Program-made: the position numbers and the translations under genes
From: Proteiniborus sp. MB09-C3
GTDB taxonomy: Bacteria > Bacillota > Clostridia > Tissierellales > Proteiniboraceae
Reading direction: 5' to 3'
Assembly (NCBI RefSeq): GCF_030263895.1
Contig: NZ_CP127161.1
Coordinates: 1,674,001-1,738,000, forward strand
DNA length: 64,000 nucleotides
Notes under the pieces: generated by a model
Databases searched by the model: none
What the model was told of the DNA's origin: nothing
What the model saw: only the letters and a program-made list of their open reading frames with translations
Shown here: positions 45,453 to 53,879 of the stretch, piece by piece
How the letters are laid out: the number at the start of each line of letters is the position of its first letter
How positions within the stretch are numbered: the stretch's first letter is position 1

Positions 45453-46358
45453 ATGGATGAGGTTGAAACTATTATGGCGGTACAACGAATGCAAGAATAT
45501 ATAGAGGATAATGTCTTAAGAAAAATTACGTTAAAAGAAATAGCCGTAGCAGCAGGATATTCACCATGGCATGCCGCAAGACTATTTAAAGAAGTTATTG
45601 GTAAAGCACCATTTGAGTATATTCGTGCATTAAGACTTACAAAAGCAGCATTAACACTACGAGATGGAAATGAAAAGATAATAGATGTAGCAATGGATTT
45701 TGTGTTTGATTCTCATGAGGGATTTACAAGAGCTTTTTCAAAGGAATTTGGGATGCCACCAAGTAAATATAGTCAATACACGCCGCCAATTAAATTGTTT
45801 ATGCCTCAGAAAGTTTTTGATACCTACCGAGCATTTCATAAAGGAGAGAAAATGATGAGTGAAAAAAGTAATACCAAATCAGTGTTTGTACAGGTGATTG
45901 AACGTCCTATACGAAAAGTTATGTTAAGGAGAGGGAAAAAGGCAACTGGATATTTTGCATACTGTGAGGAGGTAGGCTGTGATGTATGGTCTGTACTTTC
46001 AAGTGTAAAGGAAGCTATGTATGAGCCTATTGGAATGTGGCTTCCAAAACATCTTATAAAAGAAGGAACATCACAATATGCGCAGGGTGTTGAAGTTCCG
46101 ATAGATTATGCTAATTCTATACCTGATGGGTATGAACTTATAGAGCTGCCACCTTGTAAACTAATGGTGTTTCAAGGTGAAGCTTATAATGATGACGATT
46201 TTATGGATGCAATTGGCGAAGTTTGGAATCATATTGAAAAGTTTGATCCTTCTATTTATGGATATCAGTGGGCACCAGAAACTGCGCCAAGGTTTCAACT
46301 TGCACCAATGGGGTACAGAGGGTACATTGAAGCACGTCCCGTTAAATCTATAAACTAA
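45453..46358 (+). CDS. AraC-family regulator with GyrI-like effector domain
   Basis: 301 residues from ATG 45453 after GGAGGTGTGA. The N-terminal double HTH shows VQRMQEYIEDNVLRKITLKE, IAVAAGYSPWHAARLFKEVI and DVAMDFVFDSHEGFTRAFSK (AraC signature). The C-terminal GyrI/Rob-like ligand domain shows VFVQVIERPIRKVMLRRGKK ... IELPPCKLMVFQGEAYNDDD and YQWAPETAPRFQLAPMGYRG. Such proteins sense small hydrophobic drugs and activate resistance genes. No dependent transporter is adjacent; an HsdM remnant and an SDR follow. Confidence 0.88.
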   Translation: MDEVETIMAVQRMQEYIEDNVLRKITLKEIAVAAGYSPWHAARLFKEVIGKAPFEYIRALRLTKAALTLRDGNEKIIDVAMDFVFDSHEGFTRAFSKEFGMPPSKYSQYTPPIKLFMPQKVFDTYRAFHKGEKMMSEKSNTKSVFVQVIERPIRKVMLRRGKKATGYFAYCEEVGCDVWSVLSSVKEAMYEPIGMWLPKHLIKEGTSQYAQGVEVPIDYANSIPDGYELIELPPCKLMVFQGEAYNDDDFMDAIGEVWNHIEKFDPSIYGYQWAPETAPRFQLAPMGYRGYIEARPVKSIN

Positions 46359-46371
46359 CAAACTTTATAAA

Positions 46372-46656
46372 AATGGAGAAAAAGGTTTACTTGGAAGGGT
46401 TTATGAATATTTCTTAGGTCAATTTGCAAGTAGCTAAGGAAAAAGTGGCGGAATGTTTGTCCAAACAGAAAAGTTCATGGAAGAGCATCAAGGAAAGGTT
46501 GAAAATTTATCAATATATGGACAAGAGTGTAATTCAACTACATGGAAACTATATAAGATGAGTATTGTCATAAAGGATATAGATGAAAATCTAGGGCACT
46601 TTCACGCATTTAGTGCTTATAGGTTGAAATGTTTATCTTTTATTGATACTATATAA
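46372..46656 (+). pseudogene. Type I restriction HsdM methyltransferase remnant
   Basis: The frame reads LLGRVYEYFLGQFASS, then TAA, then GKSGGMFVQTEKFMEEHQGK, VENLSIYGQECNSTTWKLYK and MSIVIKDIDENLG. In HsdM the first block (LGRVYEYFL.QFA) is followed about 60 residues later by the SAM-binding and GGMF.Q..KF motifs; here they are almost adjacent, so the catalytic NPPF-side region is deleted. The end (HFHAFSAYRLKC) is unrelated. Dead fragment. Confidence 0.75.
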
Positions 46657-46685
46657 AGAAACTTAAAAATTAGGAGGTATTTGAC

Positions 46686-47432
46686 ATGAGAAGAGTTGAA
46701 GGAAAGGTTGCATTAATCATTGGTGCAACTTCTGGTATTGGAAAGGCAACCGCTGCACTATTAGCTAAAGAGGGTGCACAAGTTATCTTTACAGGTAGAC
46801 GTGAAGATGTTGGTAAAAAGGTTGAAAAAGAAATTGCTGCACAAGGTGGACAGGTCGAATTTTTCAGATGTGATGCAACAGATGAAGAAGAATGCAAGGC
46901 TTTAGTTGACCATGTAGTTGAAAAATATGGTAGAATTGATGTTCTGCACAATAACGCAGGTATTCTTATTGACGCAGACTTCTTAAATATTGACCTGAAG
47001 AATAACTTTGATCGAACAATGAACACAAACTTGAGAAGTCAAATTGCCATGATGCAATTAGTACTTCCAGTTATGCTAAAACAAGGCAAGGGTTCTGTAA
47101 TCAACACAGCGTCAGTTGGTGGTATCGTAACGATGCCGATGAATATTCCTTACTCAGCATCTAAGGCTGCAATCATCCACATTACCCGTACATTGGCTAA
47201 AACTTATGCGAAAGATGGTATTCGTTTTAACGCTGTATGCCCAGGCTTAACCTATTCTGAAATGGTTCAACCAGGTAATGATTTTGATAACGCTGTATTA
47301 CCAGGTGTTCCTATGGGACGTGGTGCGCAACCAGAAGAAATTGCAAACGGGATTCTTTTCTTAGCAAGTGATGAATCTTCATATTTTACTGGGCAAGCAT
47401 TGGTCATCGACGGTGGTTTATCCTTAGCATAG
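46686..47432 (+). CDS. Short-chain dehydrogenase/reductase (SDR)
   Basis: 248 residues after TTAGGAGGTATTTGAC. Classical SDR: NAD(P)-binding GATSGIGKATAALLAKEG (T-G-X3-G-X-G variant), NTAR position LHNNAGIL, catalytic Ser in INTASVGGIV, catalytic YSASK (Tyr-X3-Lys, PYSASKAAIIHITR) and the C-terminal GILFLASDESSYFTGQALVI DGG. An arginine after the second strand (FTGRRED) favours NADP(H). Cytoplasmic; substrate unknown. It appears intact and stands alone, with hairpins downstream. Confidence 0.9.
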   Translation: MRRVEGKVALIIGATSGIGKATAALLAKEGAQVIFTGRREDVGKKVEKEIAAQGGQVEFFRCDATDEEECKALVDHVVEKYGRIDVLHNNAGILIDADFLNIDLKNNFDRTMNTNLRSQIAMMQLVLPVMLKQGKGSVINTASVGGIVTMPMNIPYSASKAAIIHITRTLAKTYAKDGIRFNAVCPGLTYSEMVQPGNDFDNAVLPGVPMGRGAQPEEIANGILFLASDESSYFTGQALVIDGGLSLA

Positions 47433-47517
47433 TTTTTGAACCGCCTGTTCTTGTACTGAGTTTACTATGAGAACAGGTGAATTCGAGGATAATAGGTTAT
47501 TGTGGTTAGCAGGTAGC

Positions 47518-47540
47518 TAATGAGAATACTCATTATCATT
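47518..47540. promoter_or_regulatory. Fur-box-like palindrome without an adjacent intact gene
   Basis: TAATGAGAATACTCATTATC resembles the complement of the Fur consensus (GATAATGATAATCATTATC), with AATGAG/CTCATT arms. The next downstream items are a terminator and a conjugation-gene remnant, so no regulated gene remains. It could be chance. Confidence 0.35.
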
Positions 47541-47564
47541 CAAAAAAATCAATAAAGAAAATTT

Positions 47565-47600
47565 AAAGGCATTAAGATGAAAAATCTTAGTGCCTTTGTT
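47565..47600 (+). terminator. Rho-independent terminator
   Basis: AAAGGCATTAAGAT (47565-47578) pairs with ATCTTAGTGCCTTT (47584-47597), followed by GTTTTC. It lies about 130 bases downstream of the SDR gene. Confidence 0.75.
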
Positions 47601-47680
47601 TTCATATAAGCCAAAAAAATTAAATGAATTTGTGATCAGGCATATGATTTATGAGCTATTTGAAAGCTTAGCAGGAAGAT

Positions 47681-47815
47681 ATGAATATCCAAGAATTCTT
47701 CGACATGATCGCACCTTCAGTCGTCAAATTCAACACTGATTCTCATTTGTGGAAACACTTACCCATGCGTGTGGCACCCTGTGAATATTCTACCTGTAAC
47801 TTATAGATGATAAAA
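47681..47815 (+). pseudogene. VirB4/TrsE-like conjugation ATPase, N-terminal scrap
   Basis: ATG 47681 after GCAGGAAGAT: NIQEFFDMIAPSVVKFNTD, then in the next frame ICGNTYPCVWHPVNI. This FLDMIAPSVIKFNTD..ICGNTY start is characteristic of the VirB4-like ATPase of integrative conjugative elements in clostridia. One frameshift lies near 47740. Only about 45 of 600 or more residues remain. A terminator-like hairpin (AATGGGAAGC/GCTTCCCATT, 47837-47876) follows. Confidence 0.65.
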
Positions 47816-47931
47816 GCTGCGAAAAATGGCATGTCAAATGGGAAGCGGTGAGCTAAAAACATCTCTGCTTCCCATTATGCTGATGTCTAATAATAATGTA
47901 AGGCCTTTCAGTTTCTTTGTTTAAGAAAGTA

Positions 47932-48234
47932 CTACTTCTTTAAATCATCGATTATCGTATGTTCTGTCAGTTCGGATATTTTTAAAATCTTTTGATTCAC
48001 CATAATTCGGAAACAGTTTGGCAAATGATCCTGATGCGCTCTATGTATTGCTACACATTCTATACATTTACCATGAAACTTGCAGGCCTTTTTACATGAA
48101 CAATGGTCTTGTGTTTTCATAGCATCACGTAAATCTTCAATAAACTCATCTTGAATTTTCAATCCCTCTGCTCTATTGCCTTGGTGAAATGCCTCCATTG
48201 CTTCTTTTTCTTTTGGATGCCCGTCAATTATCAT
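47932..48234 (-). CDS. Cysteine-rich small protein (DUF6485-like)
   Basis: 100 residues. The N-terminal half is helical (EKEAMEAFHQGNRAEGLKIQ DEF), followed by CSCKKACKFHGKCIECVAIH RAHQDHLPNCF. The C-X-C...C..H..C..C...H......P.C order resembles DUF6485 metal-binding proteins (compare 63055-63276), with an added N-terminal helix pair. AGGAGGTAAT precedes the ATG on the minus strand. Probably binds zinc or an Fe-S cluster; function unknown. Looks intact. Confidence 0.6.
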   Translation of the reverse strand: MIIDGHPKEKEAMEAFHQGNRAEGLKIQDEFIEDLRDAMKTQDHCSCKKACKFHGKCIECVAIHRAHQDHLPNCFRIMVNQKILKISELTEHTIIDDLKK

Positions 48235-48420
48235 TCAATTACCTCCTAAATTTTAAAATATGGAATAGATACTTCTTTTATAGTTTAGTTTATCACCATT
48301 CGCAAAGTATTGACTATTACCTTTGCTAATAGATATAATAATATCATCTTTTTATCTTGATTAATACACATATATAAGCGGATTAATATAATAATATTAT
48401 CAAATACAAGGGGGGTTGAA

Positions 48421-48617
48421 ATGATGGATACACATGCAGGGGGCAAATTGTAATTCCTAAAGAAGCAAGAGATCTGTTTGATATAAAACCAGGAGACACT
48501 TTATTGGTTTTAGGAGATGAGGAACAAGGAATTGCTATTGCAAAAGCAGATGTTATGCAAGAAGTTGCAGTAAAAATCCTTAAAGGGTTAGGAGGGTTTA
48601 AGGCAGATGATAAATAA
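48421..48617 (+). pseudogene. AbrB/SpoVT-type regulator with a one-base frameshift
   Basis: After AAGGGGGGTTGAA, ATG 48421 reads MMDTHAGGKL and stops. The AbrB domain continues in the next frame: QIVIPKEARDLFDIKPGDTL, LVLGDEEQGIAIAKADVMQE, GLGGFKADDK to 48617. One missing A in GCA(A)GGGGGCAA would restore DTHARGQIVIPKEA. Intact members are 65-70-residue swapped-hairpin DNA-binding dimers. The next gene overlaps its end, so the pair was an operon. Confidence 0.75.
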
Positions 48618-48618
48618 T

Positions 48619-49263
48619 ATGGCAAAATCCTTTGGCGTGTCAGATGTAGGCTTTATTCGTTTACTCATTGCAACGATTGGCGATTTGGTTATACCTTTTT
48701 TTCTTGCGCCATTTTGCAAAAAGTATAATCATTTGACAATGGTAATGAGTTTGTTAGGTAATCGCAATTCCCCAGTACATTTAATATATAACTTGTGGCT
48801 CATTGCTGCGGGAATCATGCTTATTCTTGGCAGTTCAAAATTGTATGCAATGTATTTACCTGCTTCAAATATGCTTTCAAAAGTATTGCTATTTTTTGTA
48901 GTGTTTTATGCTATCGGAGCTTGTATATTATCAGGTATATTTTCAGTTGGTGAAACAAAGGCACTTACAACTCTACCTGAAAAAATACATGGGTATGGCT
49001 CTGTTTTAGGATTTTTTGTTTTAACCTTTGTTCCTTTGATTATTGGGATTATTTTTATGCGCTCAAACGAGATAGTTTGTAGCGTTATGTCGTTTATGTT
49101 TTTTGTTTTGGCTATACTGTTTTTTGCTTTGTTTGTAATGGCTGATAAGGCAAGGTTTGAAAATACTATAATTTCCAATGAGGGAATATGGCAAAGATTA
49201 AGTTTGCTTTGCATGTATGCACCGATCATTATGGTTTCATTCAAAAATATATTTATGAAATGA
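48619..49263 (+). CDS. DUF998 family membrane protein
   Basis: About 214 residues with six hydrophobic segments: FIRLLIATIGDLVIPFFLAP, LIYNLWLIAAGIMLILGSSK, MLSKVLLFFVVFYAIGACIL, GYGSVLGFFVLTFVPLIIGI, SVMSFMFFVLAILFFALFVM and LSLLCMYAPIIMVSFKNIFM. The pattern (GNRNSPVHLIYNLWLIAAG, GIFSVGETKALTTLPEKIHG) fits DUF998, an uncharacterised integral membrane family. The start is uncertain: ATG 48607 overlaps the AbrB stop, ATG 48619 is just after it. It follows the frameshifted AbrB-type gene and may be regulated by it when intact. Confidence 0.75.
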   Translation: MAKSFGVSDVGFIRLLIATIGDLVIPFFLAPFCKKYNHLTMVMSLLGNRNSPVHLIYNLWLIAAGIMLILGSSKLYAMYLPASNMLSKVLLFFVVFYAIGACILSGIFSVGETKALTTLPEKIHGYGSVLGFFVLTFVPLIIGIIFMRSNEIVCSVMSFMFFVLAILFFALFVMADKARFENTIISNEGIWQRLSLLCMYAPIIMVSFKNIFMK

Positions 49264-49272
49264 GGTGCTGAA

Positions 49273-49467
49273 ATGGTAAATACCGAGTGAACCTTATGTC
49301 CTATCTGCTGAAATAAAACCTAAATAAAATTAAGAGAAGATACTGAATTAAAGCATTTCCCGCTATTTTATCCAAAATGTAAACAGGAAAATCTAATCAA
49401 TGTAAAACAACTAAATATGTCAGTTGTTAGAGACAAACCCAACAATTTATATGGAGAATATAGGTGA
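49273..49467 (+). pseudogene. Cysteine-rich KTR-domain protein with three in-frame stops
   Basis: ATG 49273 frame: E-stop-TLCPIC-stop-NKT-stop-IKLREDTELKHFPLF, then PKCKQENLINVKQLNMSVV and a stop. It matches small Cys_rich_KTR zinc-ribbon proteins (CPIC.NKTR.K.REDT.L..FPL.CPKCK) found in integrative elements. One zinc cysteine is changed to Tyr (FYPKCK). Confidence 0.75.
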
Positions 49468-49697
49468 TTTTTATTGAATTATTTAGCAATTAGGCATAAA
49501 ATACAAATATATTTATTAAGTGGAAAGAAGCTGTTCTAGAAGCAGTTAAGTTAGTTTTGTGGATATTTTAGTTATTATGGATAATAAATATTGACATCTA
49601 TTTATTCTGATTTTGAAGGAGTATAACGACTGAAGAAGTAGATGTACGTCTCATATCAAGAATGTCCAAGAACACGAGAGTAGTGAAGTGTGATTGG

Positions 49698-49885
49698 CAA
49701 CATTCTACGGCGGAGAGTATAATTCTGATGACGTATTGTGGTGACAAGGAGAAATAAGACGGTTAAACCACAGCATGTAGTGGTTGGAGGACAAATATTG
49801 GGTCAAAAATCAGTGAAAAAATACTGTTTTTTAACCCTTTTAAATAGGCAAAAATATAGATGACATTGGATAATTAGAGTTATAA
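49698..49885 (+). repeat. Dispersed intergenic repeat, copy R8 (variant 5' half, full 3' half)
   Basis: TACGGCGGAGAGTATAATTC, TGATGACGTATTGTGGTGAC, AAACCACAGCATG, TTGGAGGACAAATATTGG and the end AATAGGCAAAAATATAGATG ACATTGG. Stem 1: GTGGT/ACCAC. Stem 2: GGGTCAAAAATCAG/CTGTTTTTTAACCC. The 5' block (GTGAAGTGTGATTGG.AA.A) is shared with R9, not with R5. Orientation +. Confidence 0.8.
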
Positions 49886-50023
49886 CAATGGAAAAATGGG
49901 TCTGAAATTAGGTAAAGTGAGTTGACAGAGAAGATAACGGCCTTTTTGTAGCGGTGAGGAGATAAGTTGAATAAATCTGATTCCCAATGGATTCCCAATA
50001 CATATTTAAGCAAATTCCATCTA

Positions 50024-50052
50024 TTGACTATTAGCATACTTTATGTTATAGT
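50024..50052 (+). promoter_or_regulatory. Sigma-A-type promoter of the attenuated ATPase gene
   Basis: TTGACT (50024-50029), exactly 17 bases, TATAGT (50047-50052). Transcription would start near 50060, just before the leader peptide's GAGGTGG ribosome site. Confidence 0.75.
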
Positions 50053-50085
50053 AATTATAAATTTAAAAGAAAAGAGGTGGACAAT

Positions 50086-50142
50086 ATGACAAACAGATTA
50101 ATTAATGAGCTTTTAGTGTGTTATATTGTCTGCTCTGAATAA
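50086..50142 (+). CDS. 18-residue leader peptide
   Basis: After AAAAGAGGTGGACAAT, ATG 50086 encodes MTNRLINELLVCYIVCSE and stops at 50142. It is followed after about 36 bases by an intrinsic terminator and then by the ATPase gene. A well-placed ribosome site and the promoter-leader-terminator-gene order indicate translation-controlled attenuation, as known for several antibiotic-inducible resistance genes. The peptide resembles no known leader I recall. Confidence 0.7.
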   Translation: MTNRLINELLVCYIVCSE

Positions 50143-50178
50143 TTGCAGATATTTATGCGTATGTGTTAAGCATTTATG

Positions 50179-50203
50179 CACACCGAAAGCGGTGTGTTTT
50201 TTT
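50179..50203 (+). terminator. Attenuator terminator upstream of the ATPase gene
   Basis: CACACCG (50179-50185), AAAG loop, CGGTGTG (50190-50196), then TTTTTTT. Upstream sequence ATGCGTATGTGTTAAGC (from 50155) contains GTGT complementary to ACAC and could form a competing fold. It lies 66 bases before the ATPase start. Confidence 0.8.
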
Positions 50204-50269
50204 GTTTCCTTAATAATCTGTTTGTCTCGCTTTATGAAAAACAAAAATAATTTAAAAGGAGCAAACTAG

Positions 50270-51982
50270 ATGAAACGACTAAGAAAATATCTGCTTTCAA
50301 TGGACCCCAAAAATTCTACATACAACGATATGTACGAAGGGCCGTATTATGTCCCTGAGCTTGATGAAACACTTTATGATCCCACTTATTGGCGTGACGA
50401 CGTATCATATACGATTAGCAGAACGCACAAGCTGACACTTGATAAGCCTAGTATAGAAATTAGCATACCGTTTCTGCGCTTAAGTTTAACAGAAAAGGAA
50501 AATCATCTCGTAACGGCAGATTTTGCACTAAGAGAATTTAATAGTTATATTGATGAATTAAATGCAGAGATTTATAATCGTTCAAGACCGGATAAAGAGA
50601 ATGGGGTGTTTTATTCCTATAAACCTACAGGCGAGGTTTTGTTGCGCAATGCTTGTTGTGTTTCAAAAAATAGTCAAAATGAGTGTTATTTGAAGATTTT
50701 GATTATGGCACAATTGCCGTTGAAAAATCACCGCAAGGCTATGCGTATGTTGTGTAATAGTCTGCCTGATGCAGTAGATGCATTTATACTGAACTTCAAG
50801 CATAATGAGCTTGATGAAGCGATACAGTTATATACTTTGCAGGAGAAAATACGGCAATGGCTAAAAACTTCCGAATATTGTTCTTTTATTGCAAATGGCT
50901 CTATTTTGCCGCGAAACAAAGGCACACAGCTTCCACAGGAAAATGCTGTACCTTTTAAATCGCCGAAGCAGGATGAAATAGAGATTTTCGGTATCAAGGG
51001 CATGGGAATACGCTGTGGCGTTACTGTTATTACTGGCGGCGGATATTCGGGTAAATCAACATTTCTTGATGCTATTTCCGCTGGGATTTTTAACCACATT
51101 ATCGGTGATGGTAGAGAGCTTATTATTACCGATGACACTGCGGTAGAAATATCAGCGGAGGACGGACGAGCAGTACAAAATGTTGACCTCTCGCCGTTTA
51201 TAAAATGGCTTCCAAATGGAGATACAGCGCATTTTTCAACAACCCACGCTTCCGGTTCAACATCACAGGCAGCAAATATTATGGAAGCAGTGAATTACGG
51301 TTCCAAGCTTCTTTTAATTGACGAGGATAAAAGCGCAACAAATTTTATGATACGAGATAAGCTAATGAAAGTGCTTATCAAAACAGAGCCGATAACGCCG
51401 TTTACAGGGCGTGTAAATCAACTTTTTACCGATGCAGGTGTATCTACAATCCTTGTAATCGGTGGCAGCGGCGAATATATGTCTATTGCCGATAATGTAA
51501 TTATGATGGACGAATTTATTGCCTGCAATGCAACCGCCAAAGCCAAGGCGTTGAGTGGAATTGCGGATCATCTGGATGATTCCCCTAATTGGAATTTTGA
51601 CAGACAGCTCCACAGCAAAGGGTTTACGTCTTATCCTAATGGTTCGGGCACAGAAAAGCTTGTTATATCAGATATGGGCTTTATCTTAATTGGTGACGAA
51701 AAAATCGACATACGGATGCTGCATAACATTGTCGGAACACCACAGCTAAATGCAATAGGTTTTATACTTCGTCATATCATGGTTAAAAACAACGCTGAAA
51801 TCATTGATATAAAAAGAGCAATTTACGATGTGCTTGAAAAAATTAAATCTGATGGGCTTGATAGCATTTATTCAACTTTTTTCTTAACCGATAGATGGCT
51901 TGAACTACCACGGTTTTATGAAATATGTGCGGTTATCAGCAGAATGAGGAATATAGAGTTTTTGAACGGTATGCTTGCTTGA
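50270..51982 (+). CDS. Predicted ABC-class ATPase (PF09818-like)
   Basis: 570 residues after AAAGGAGCAAACTAG. The P-loop lies in the middle: GVTVITGGGYSGKSTFLDAI (about residues 252-271), with ISPFIKWLPNGD-type and STTHASGSTSQAANIMEAVN signature-like region and Walker B SKLLLIDEDKSATNFMIRD. Then come STILVIGGSGEYMSIADNVI and a C-terminal helical domain. This fits the 'predicted ATPase of the ABC class' family of clostridia and others. It has no membrane domain; the role is unproven. An 18-residue leader peptide plus terminator precedes it, suggesting induction by ribosome stalling and therefore a possible part in translation stress or drug response. Full length. Confidence 0.85.
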   Translation: MKRLRKYLLSMDPKNSTYNDMYEGPYYVPELDETLYDPTYWRDDVSYTISRTHKLTLDKPSIEISIPFLRLSLTEKENHLVTADFALREFNSYIDELNAEIYNRSRPDKENGVFYSYKPTGEVLLRNACCVSKNSQNECYLKILIMAQLPLKNHRKAMRMLCNSLPDAVDAFILNFKHNELDEAIQLYTLQEKIRQWLKTSEYCSFIANGSILPRNKGTQLPQENAVPFKSPKQDEIEIFGIKGMGIRCGVTVITGGGYSGKSTFLDAISAGIFNHIIGDGRELIITDDTAVEISAEDGRAVQNVDLSPFIKWLPNGDTAHFSTTHASGSTSQAANIMEAVNYGSKLLLIDEDKSATNFMIRDKLMKVLIKTEPITPFTGRVNQLFTDAGVSTILVIGGSGEYMSIADNVIMMDEFIACNATAKAKALSGIADHLDDSPNWNFDRQLHSKGFTSYPNGSGTEKLVISDMGFILIGDEKIDIRMLHNIVGTPQLNAIGFILRHIMVKNNAEIIDIKRAIYDVLEKIKSDGLDSIYSTFFLTDRWLELPRFYEICAVISRMRNIEFLNGMLA

Positions 51983-52031
51983 ACGTGGCTGAAAGTTTGA
52001 TAAATAAAGAAATGTAAGTGAAAGGAATATT

Positions 52032-52310
52032 ATGTGCGACTTATTATTAGTTGAAGTATCAAAGAAATATGAGAAGCAAGCTATGGAATACAGACAAGAC
52101 TATATATCTAAACATATAAATGGTAGCAGTGGATTTATTCACTATCAAGATTATGATGAGTGGTTAAGGAAAATTGAGCTTGAAAAATGTAAGGAGCTTC
52201 TCAGGAAGATACGCCTGCCACGATATATTTCACAATACGTAAAGAAGACAATAAAATCATAGGTTCTATTTAATTGCGTCATCATTTAACAGAAGAACTA
52301 AAGGTGGTAG
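52032..52310 (+). pseudogene. GNAT acetyltransferase, frameshifted and truncated
   Basis: ATG 52032 frame: LLLVEVSKKYEKQAMEYRQD, NGSSGFIHYQDYDEWLRKIE. Near 52205 it shifts into the frame reading TPATIYFTIRKEDNKIIGSI, then a TAA in place of a sense codon, then LRHHLTEELK. The order matches the first two thirds of a GNAT family (N-terminal S..YE.QA..Y...., VRKEDNKI.G.I.LRH.L). The acetyl-CoA loop and C-terminus are missing. Confidence 0.7.
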
Positions 52311-52379
52311 AGAGTTTATATAATGTATGTAAGTAGAGTAATGTAAAGTAAAGATTATTTTATAGTATGGAGGATAATA

Positions 52380-52886
52380 ATGAGTTATTTATATCTTATC
52401 ACAGGTCCAGCAGGTGTTGGTAAATCAACAATTTCTCAAGCTTTAGCAAAACTAAAAGAAAAGTCAGCATTGATAGAAGGAGATGATATTTACCACCTGG
52501 TATGTGGGGGTTATGTGAAACCATGGATGGAAGGCAATCATTTAGATGTGTTTTGGGAAAATTGTGTGGATTTAATTAGGAACTTCCAAAATAGAGAATA
52601 TGATGTTATTTTTAATTATATATGTACGCCTAAAGATACAGAATATATAAGGAATAATTTTAAGGATACAAAGATAAAGCTATGTATTTTATTGACGGAT
52701 GAAGAAACTATAATAAAGCGTGATAAAATGCGCCCATCTGATTGTCAAATGGGCGAACGTTCCATTCTACTACTAAATGAATTCAATGAAATGGATTATG
52801 ATAAAAGATACTATCTTGATACGACGTCATTAAGTATAGAAAAAATTGTTAGAGACATCATTCAAAATGATAAATTTTTGCTATGA
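52380..52886 (+). CDS. P-loop small-molecule kinase (AAA_33/shikimate-kinase-like)
   Basis: 168 residues. Walker A GPAGVGKSTISQALAKL (about residues 9-25), then LIEGDDIYHLVCGGYVKPWM (substrate/Walker B side, D-D), FNYICTPKDTEYIRNNF, LCILLTDEETIIKRDKMRPS (lid arginines) and a C-terminal YYLDTTSLSIEKIVRDI. The layout is that of small nucleotide- or antibiotic-kinase-like proteins (compare the frameshifted kinase at 15537-16053). The GGAGGATAAT ribosome site lies before the ATG. Intact; substrate unknown. Confidence 0.82.
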   Translation: MSYLYLITGPAGVGKSTISQALAKLKEKSALIEGDDIYHLVCGGYVKPWMEGNHLDVFWENCVDLIRNFQNREYDVIFNYICTPKDTEYIRNNFKDTKIKLCILLTDEETIIKRDKMRPSDCQMGERSILLLNEFNEMDYDKRYYLDTTSLSIEKIVRDIIQNDKFLL

Positions 52887-53053
52887 GCATAATATTTTTT
52901 TGTTTTAAGATAAGGTGCAATCCTCTTATAACAGAGGTCTAACAGATATCGGGTTATACTTTGGGTTATAGTTTGAAAAAATAAGATATTAAGTAACTGT
53001 AATTTTATGTTTAGTAAAGGTTTTATTAAAGATGGAGAAATCGGGGGGTTATT

Positions 53054-53830
53054 ATGCTAATAGATAAGAAAATTATAGAGTGTGAATTAGAATATACCAA
53101 GTGTTTTTCAGAGGTTTACGAAGATGAAGAGATAATTAGATTTTCTGATGATCAGTTATATGATATGTATTATCACAACTTTACATATATAAAAAAAGCA
53201 ATGAGTGATATTGAGTTGAAACGAATTATACAAAATGAAATTTCCTTGCGATTATCTAAAAAAAGTAATTTTTGTAATATTATTTTAAATTCTGCAGTCA
53301 GCAGTTCTCTGTTGTCTATGCTTAAATGCAAGCCTGAAATATCAATAAATGGGTATTATTCTTTTGATATTTCTAATTTTTCAAGACTAAATGCTCTGAC
53401 TGATTGTACAATAAAGAAGGTCAACAATCAAGAAATGATAGATGATATTTTATTTTGTGATTTGCAACACGATGAGGAGAAGCTTGGGAAGGATTTTTGT
53501 ACAAGGAGATGCTACAGACGTGGGAGAGTATATATTTCTGACAATGGAGTCAATTCTTATATTTGCCATTATAACGGATATATAATTGGAAATTGCGATT
53601 TGTTTATGCACAATGGTATAGCAAAAATCGAAGACTTTGCTGTAATTCCTACTTACCAGCGTAGGGGGTACGGAACAACTATTTTGAATGAACTAATTGA
53701 TATTGCAATTAAAAATAATTCTCATACTATTTATCTAGTTACTGATGAGGACGATACCCCAAAAGAAATGTATAAAAAAATTGGGTTTAATAAAATAGGA
53801 GAAAGAACTGACTTATTTTTCAAATTATAA
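53054..53830 (+). CDS. GNAT-family protein with an extra N-terminal domain
   Basis: 258 residues. The C-terminal GNAT is clear: YNGYIIGNCDLFMHNGIAKI, EDFAVIPTYQRRGYGTTILN (acetyl-CoA loop Q-R-R-G-Y-G), NNSHTIYLVTDEDDTPKEMY KKIGF. The N-terminal 130 residues are helical with no family recognised (KIIECELEYTKCFSEVYEDE). A GGGGGGTTATT ribosome site precedes the ATG. Intact. Repeat R9 follows. Confidence 0.8.
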   Translation: MLIDKKIIECELEYTKCFSEVYEDEEIIRFSDDQLYDMYYHNFTYIKKAMSDIELKRIIQNEISLRLSKKSNFCNIILNSAVSSSLLSMLKCKPEISINGYYSFDISNFSRLNALTDCTIKKVNNQEMIDDILFCDLQHDEEKLGKDFCTRRCYRRGRVYISDNGVNSYICHYNGYIIGNCDLFMHNGIAKIEDFAVIPTYQRRGYGTTILNELIDIAIKNNSHTIYLVTDEDDTPKEMYKKIGFNKIGERTDLFFKL

Positions 53831-53879
53831 TAACTTAGCCTGAATTATGAATTTGATCTTCCTCACATGCATCTTAGAC

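Noticed and set aside
50728-51138. Minus-strand 136-codon frame inside the ATPase gene
   Set aside because: It is antisense to the P-loop region of a strong gene and resembles no family.
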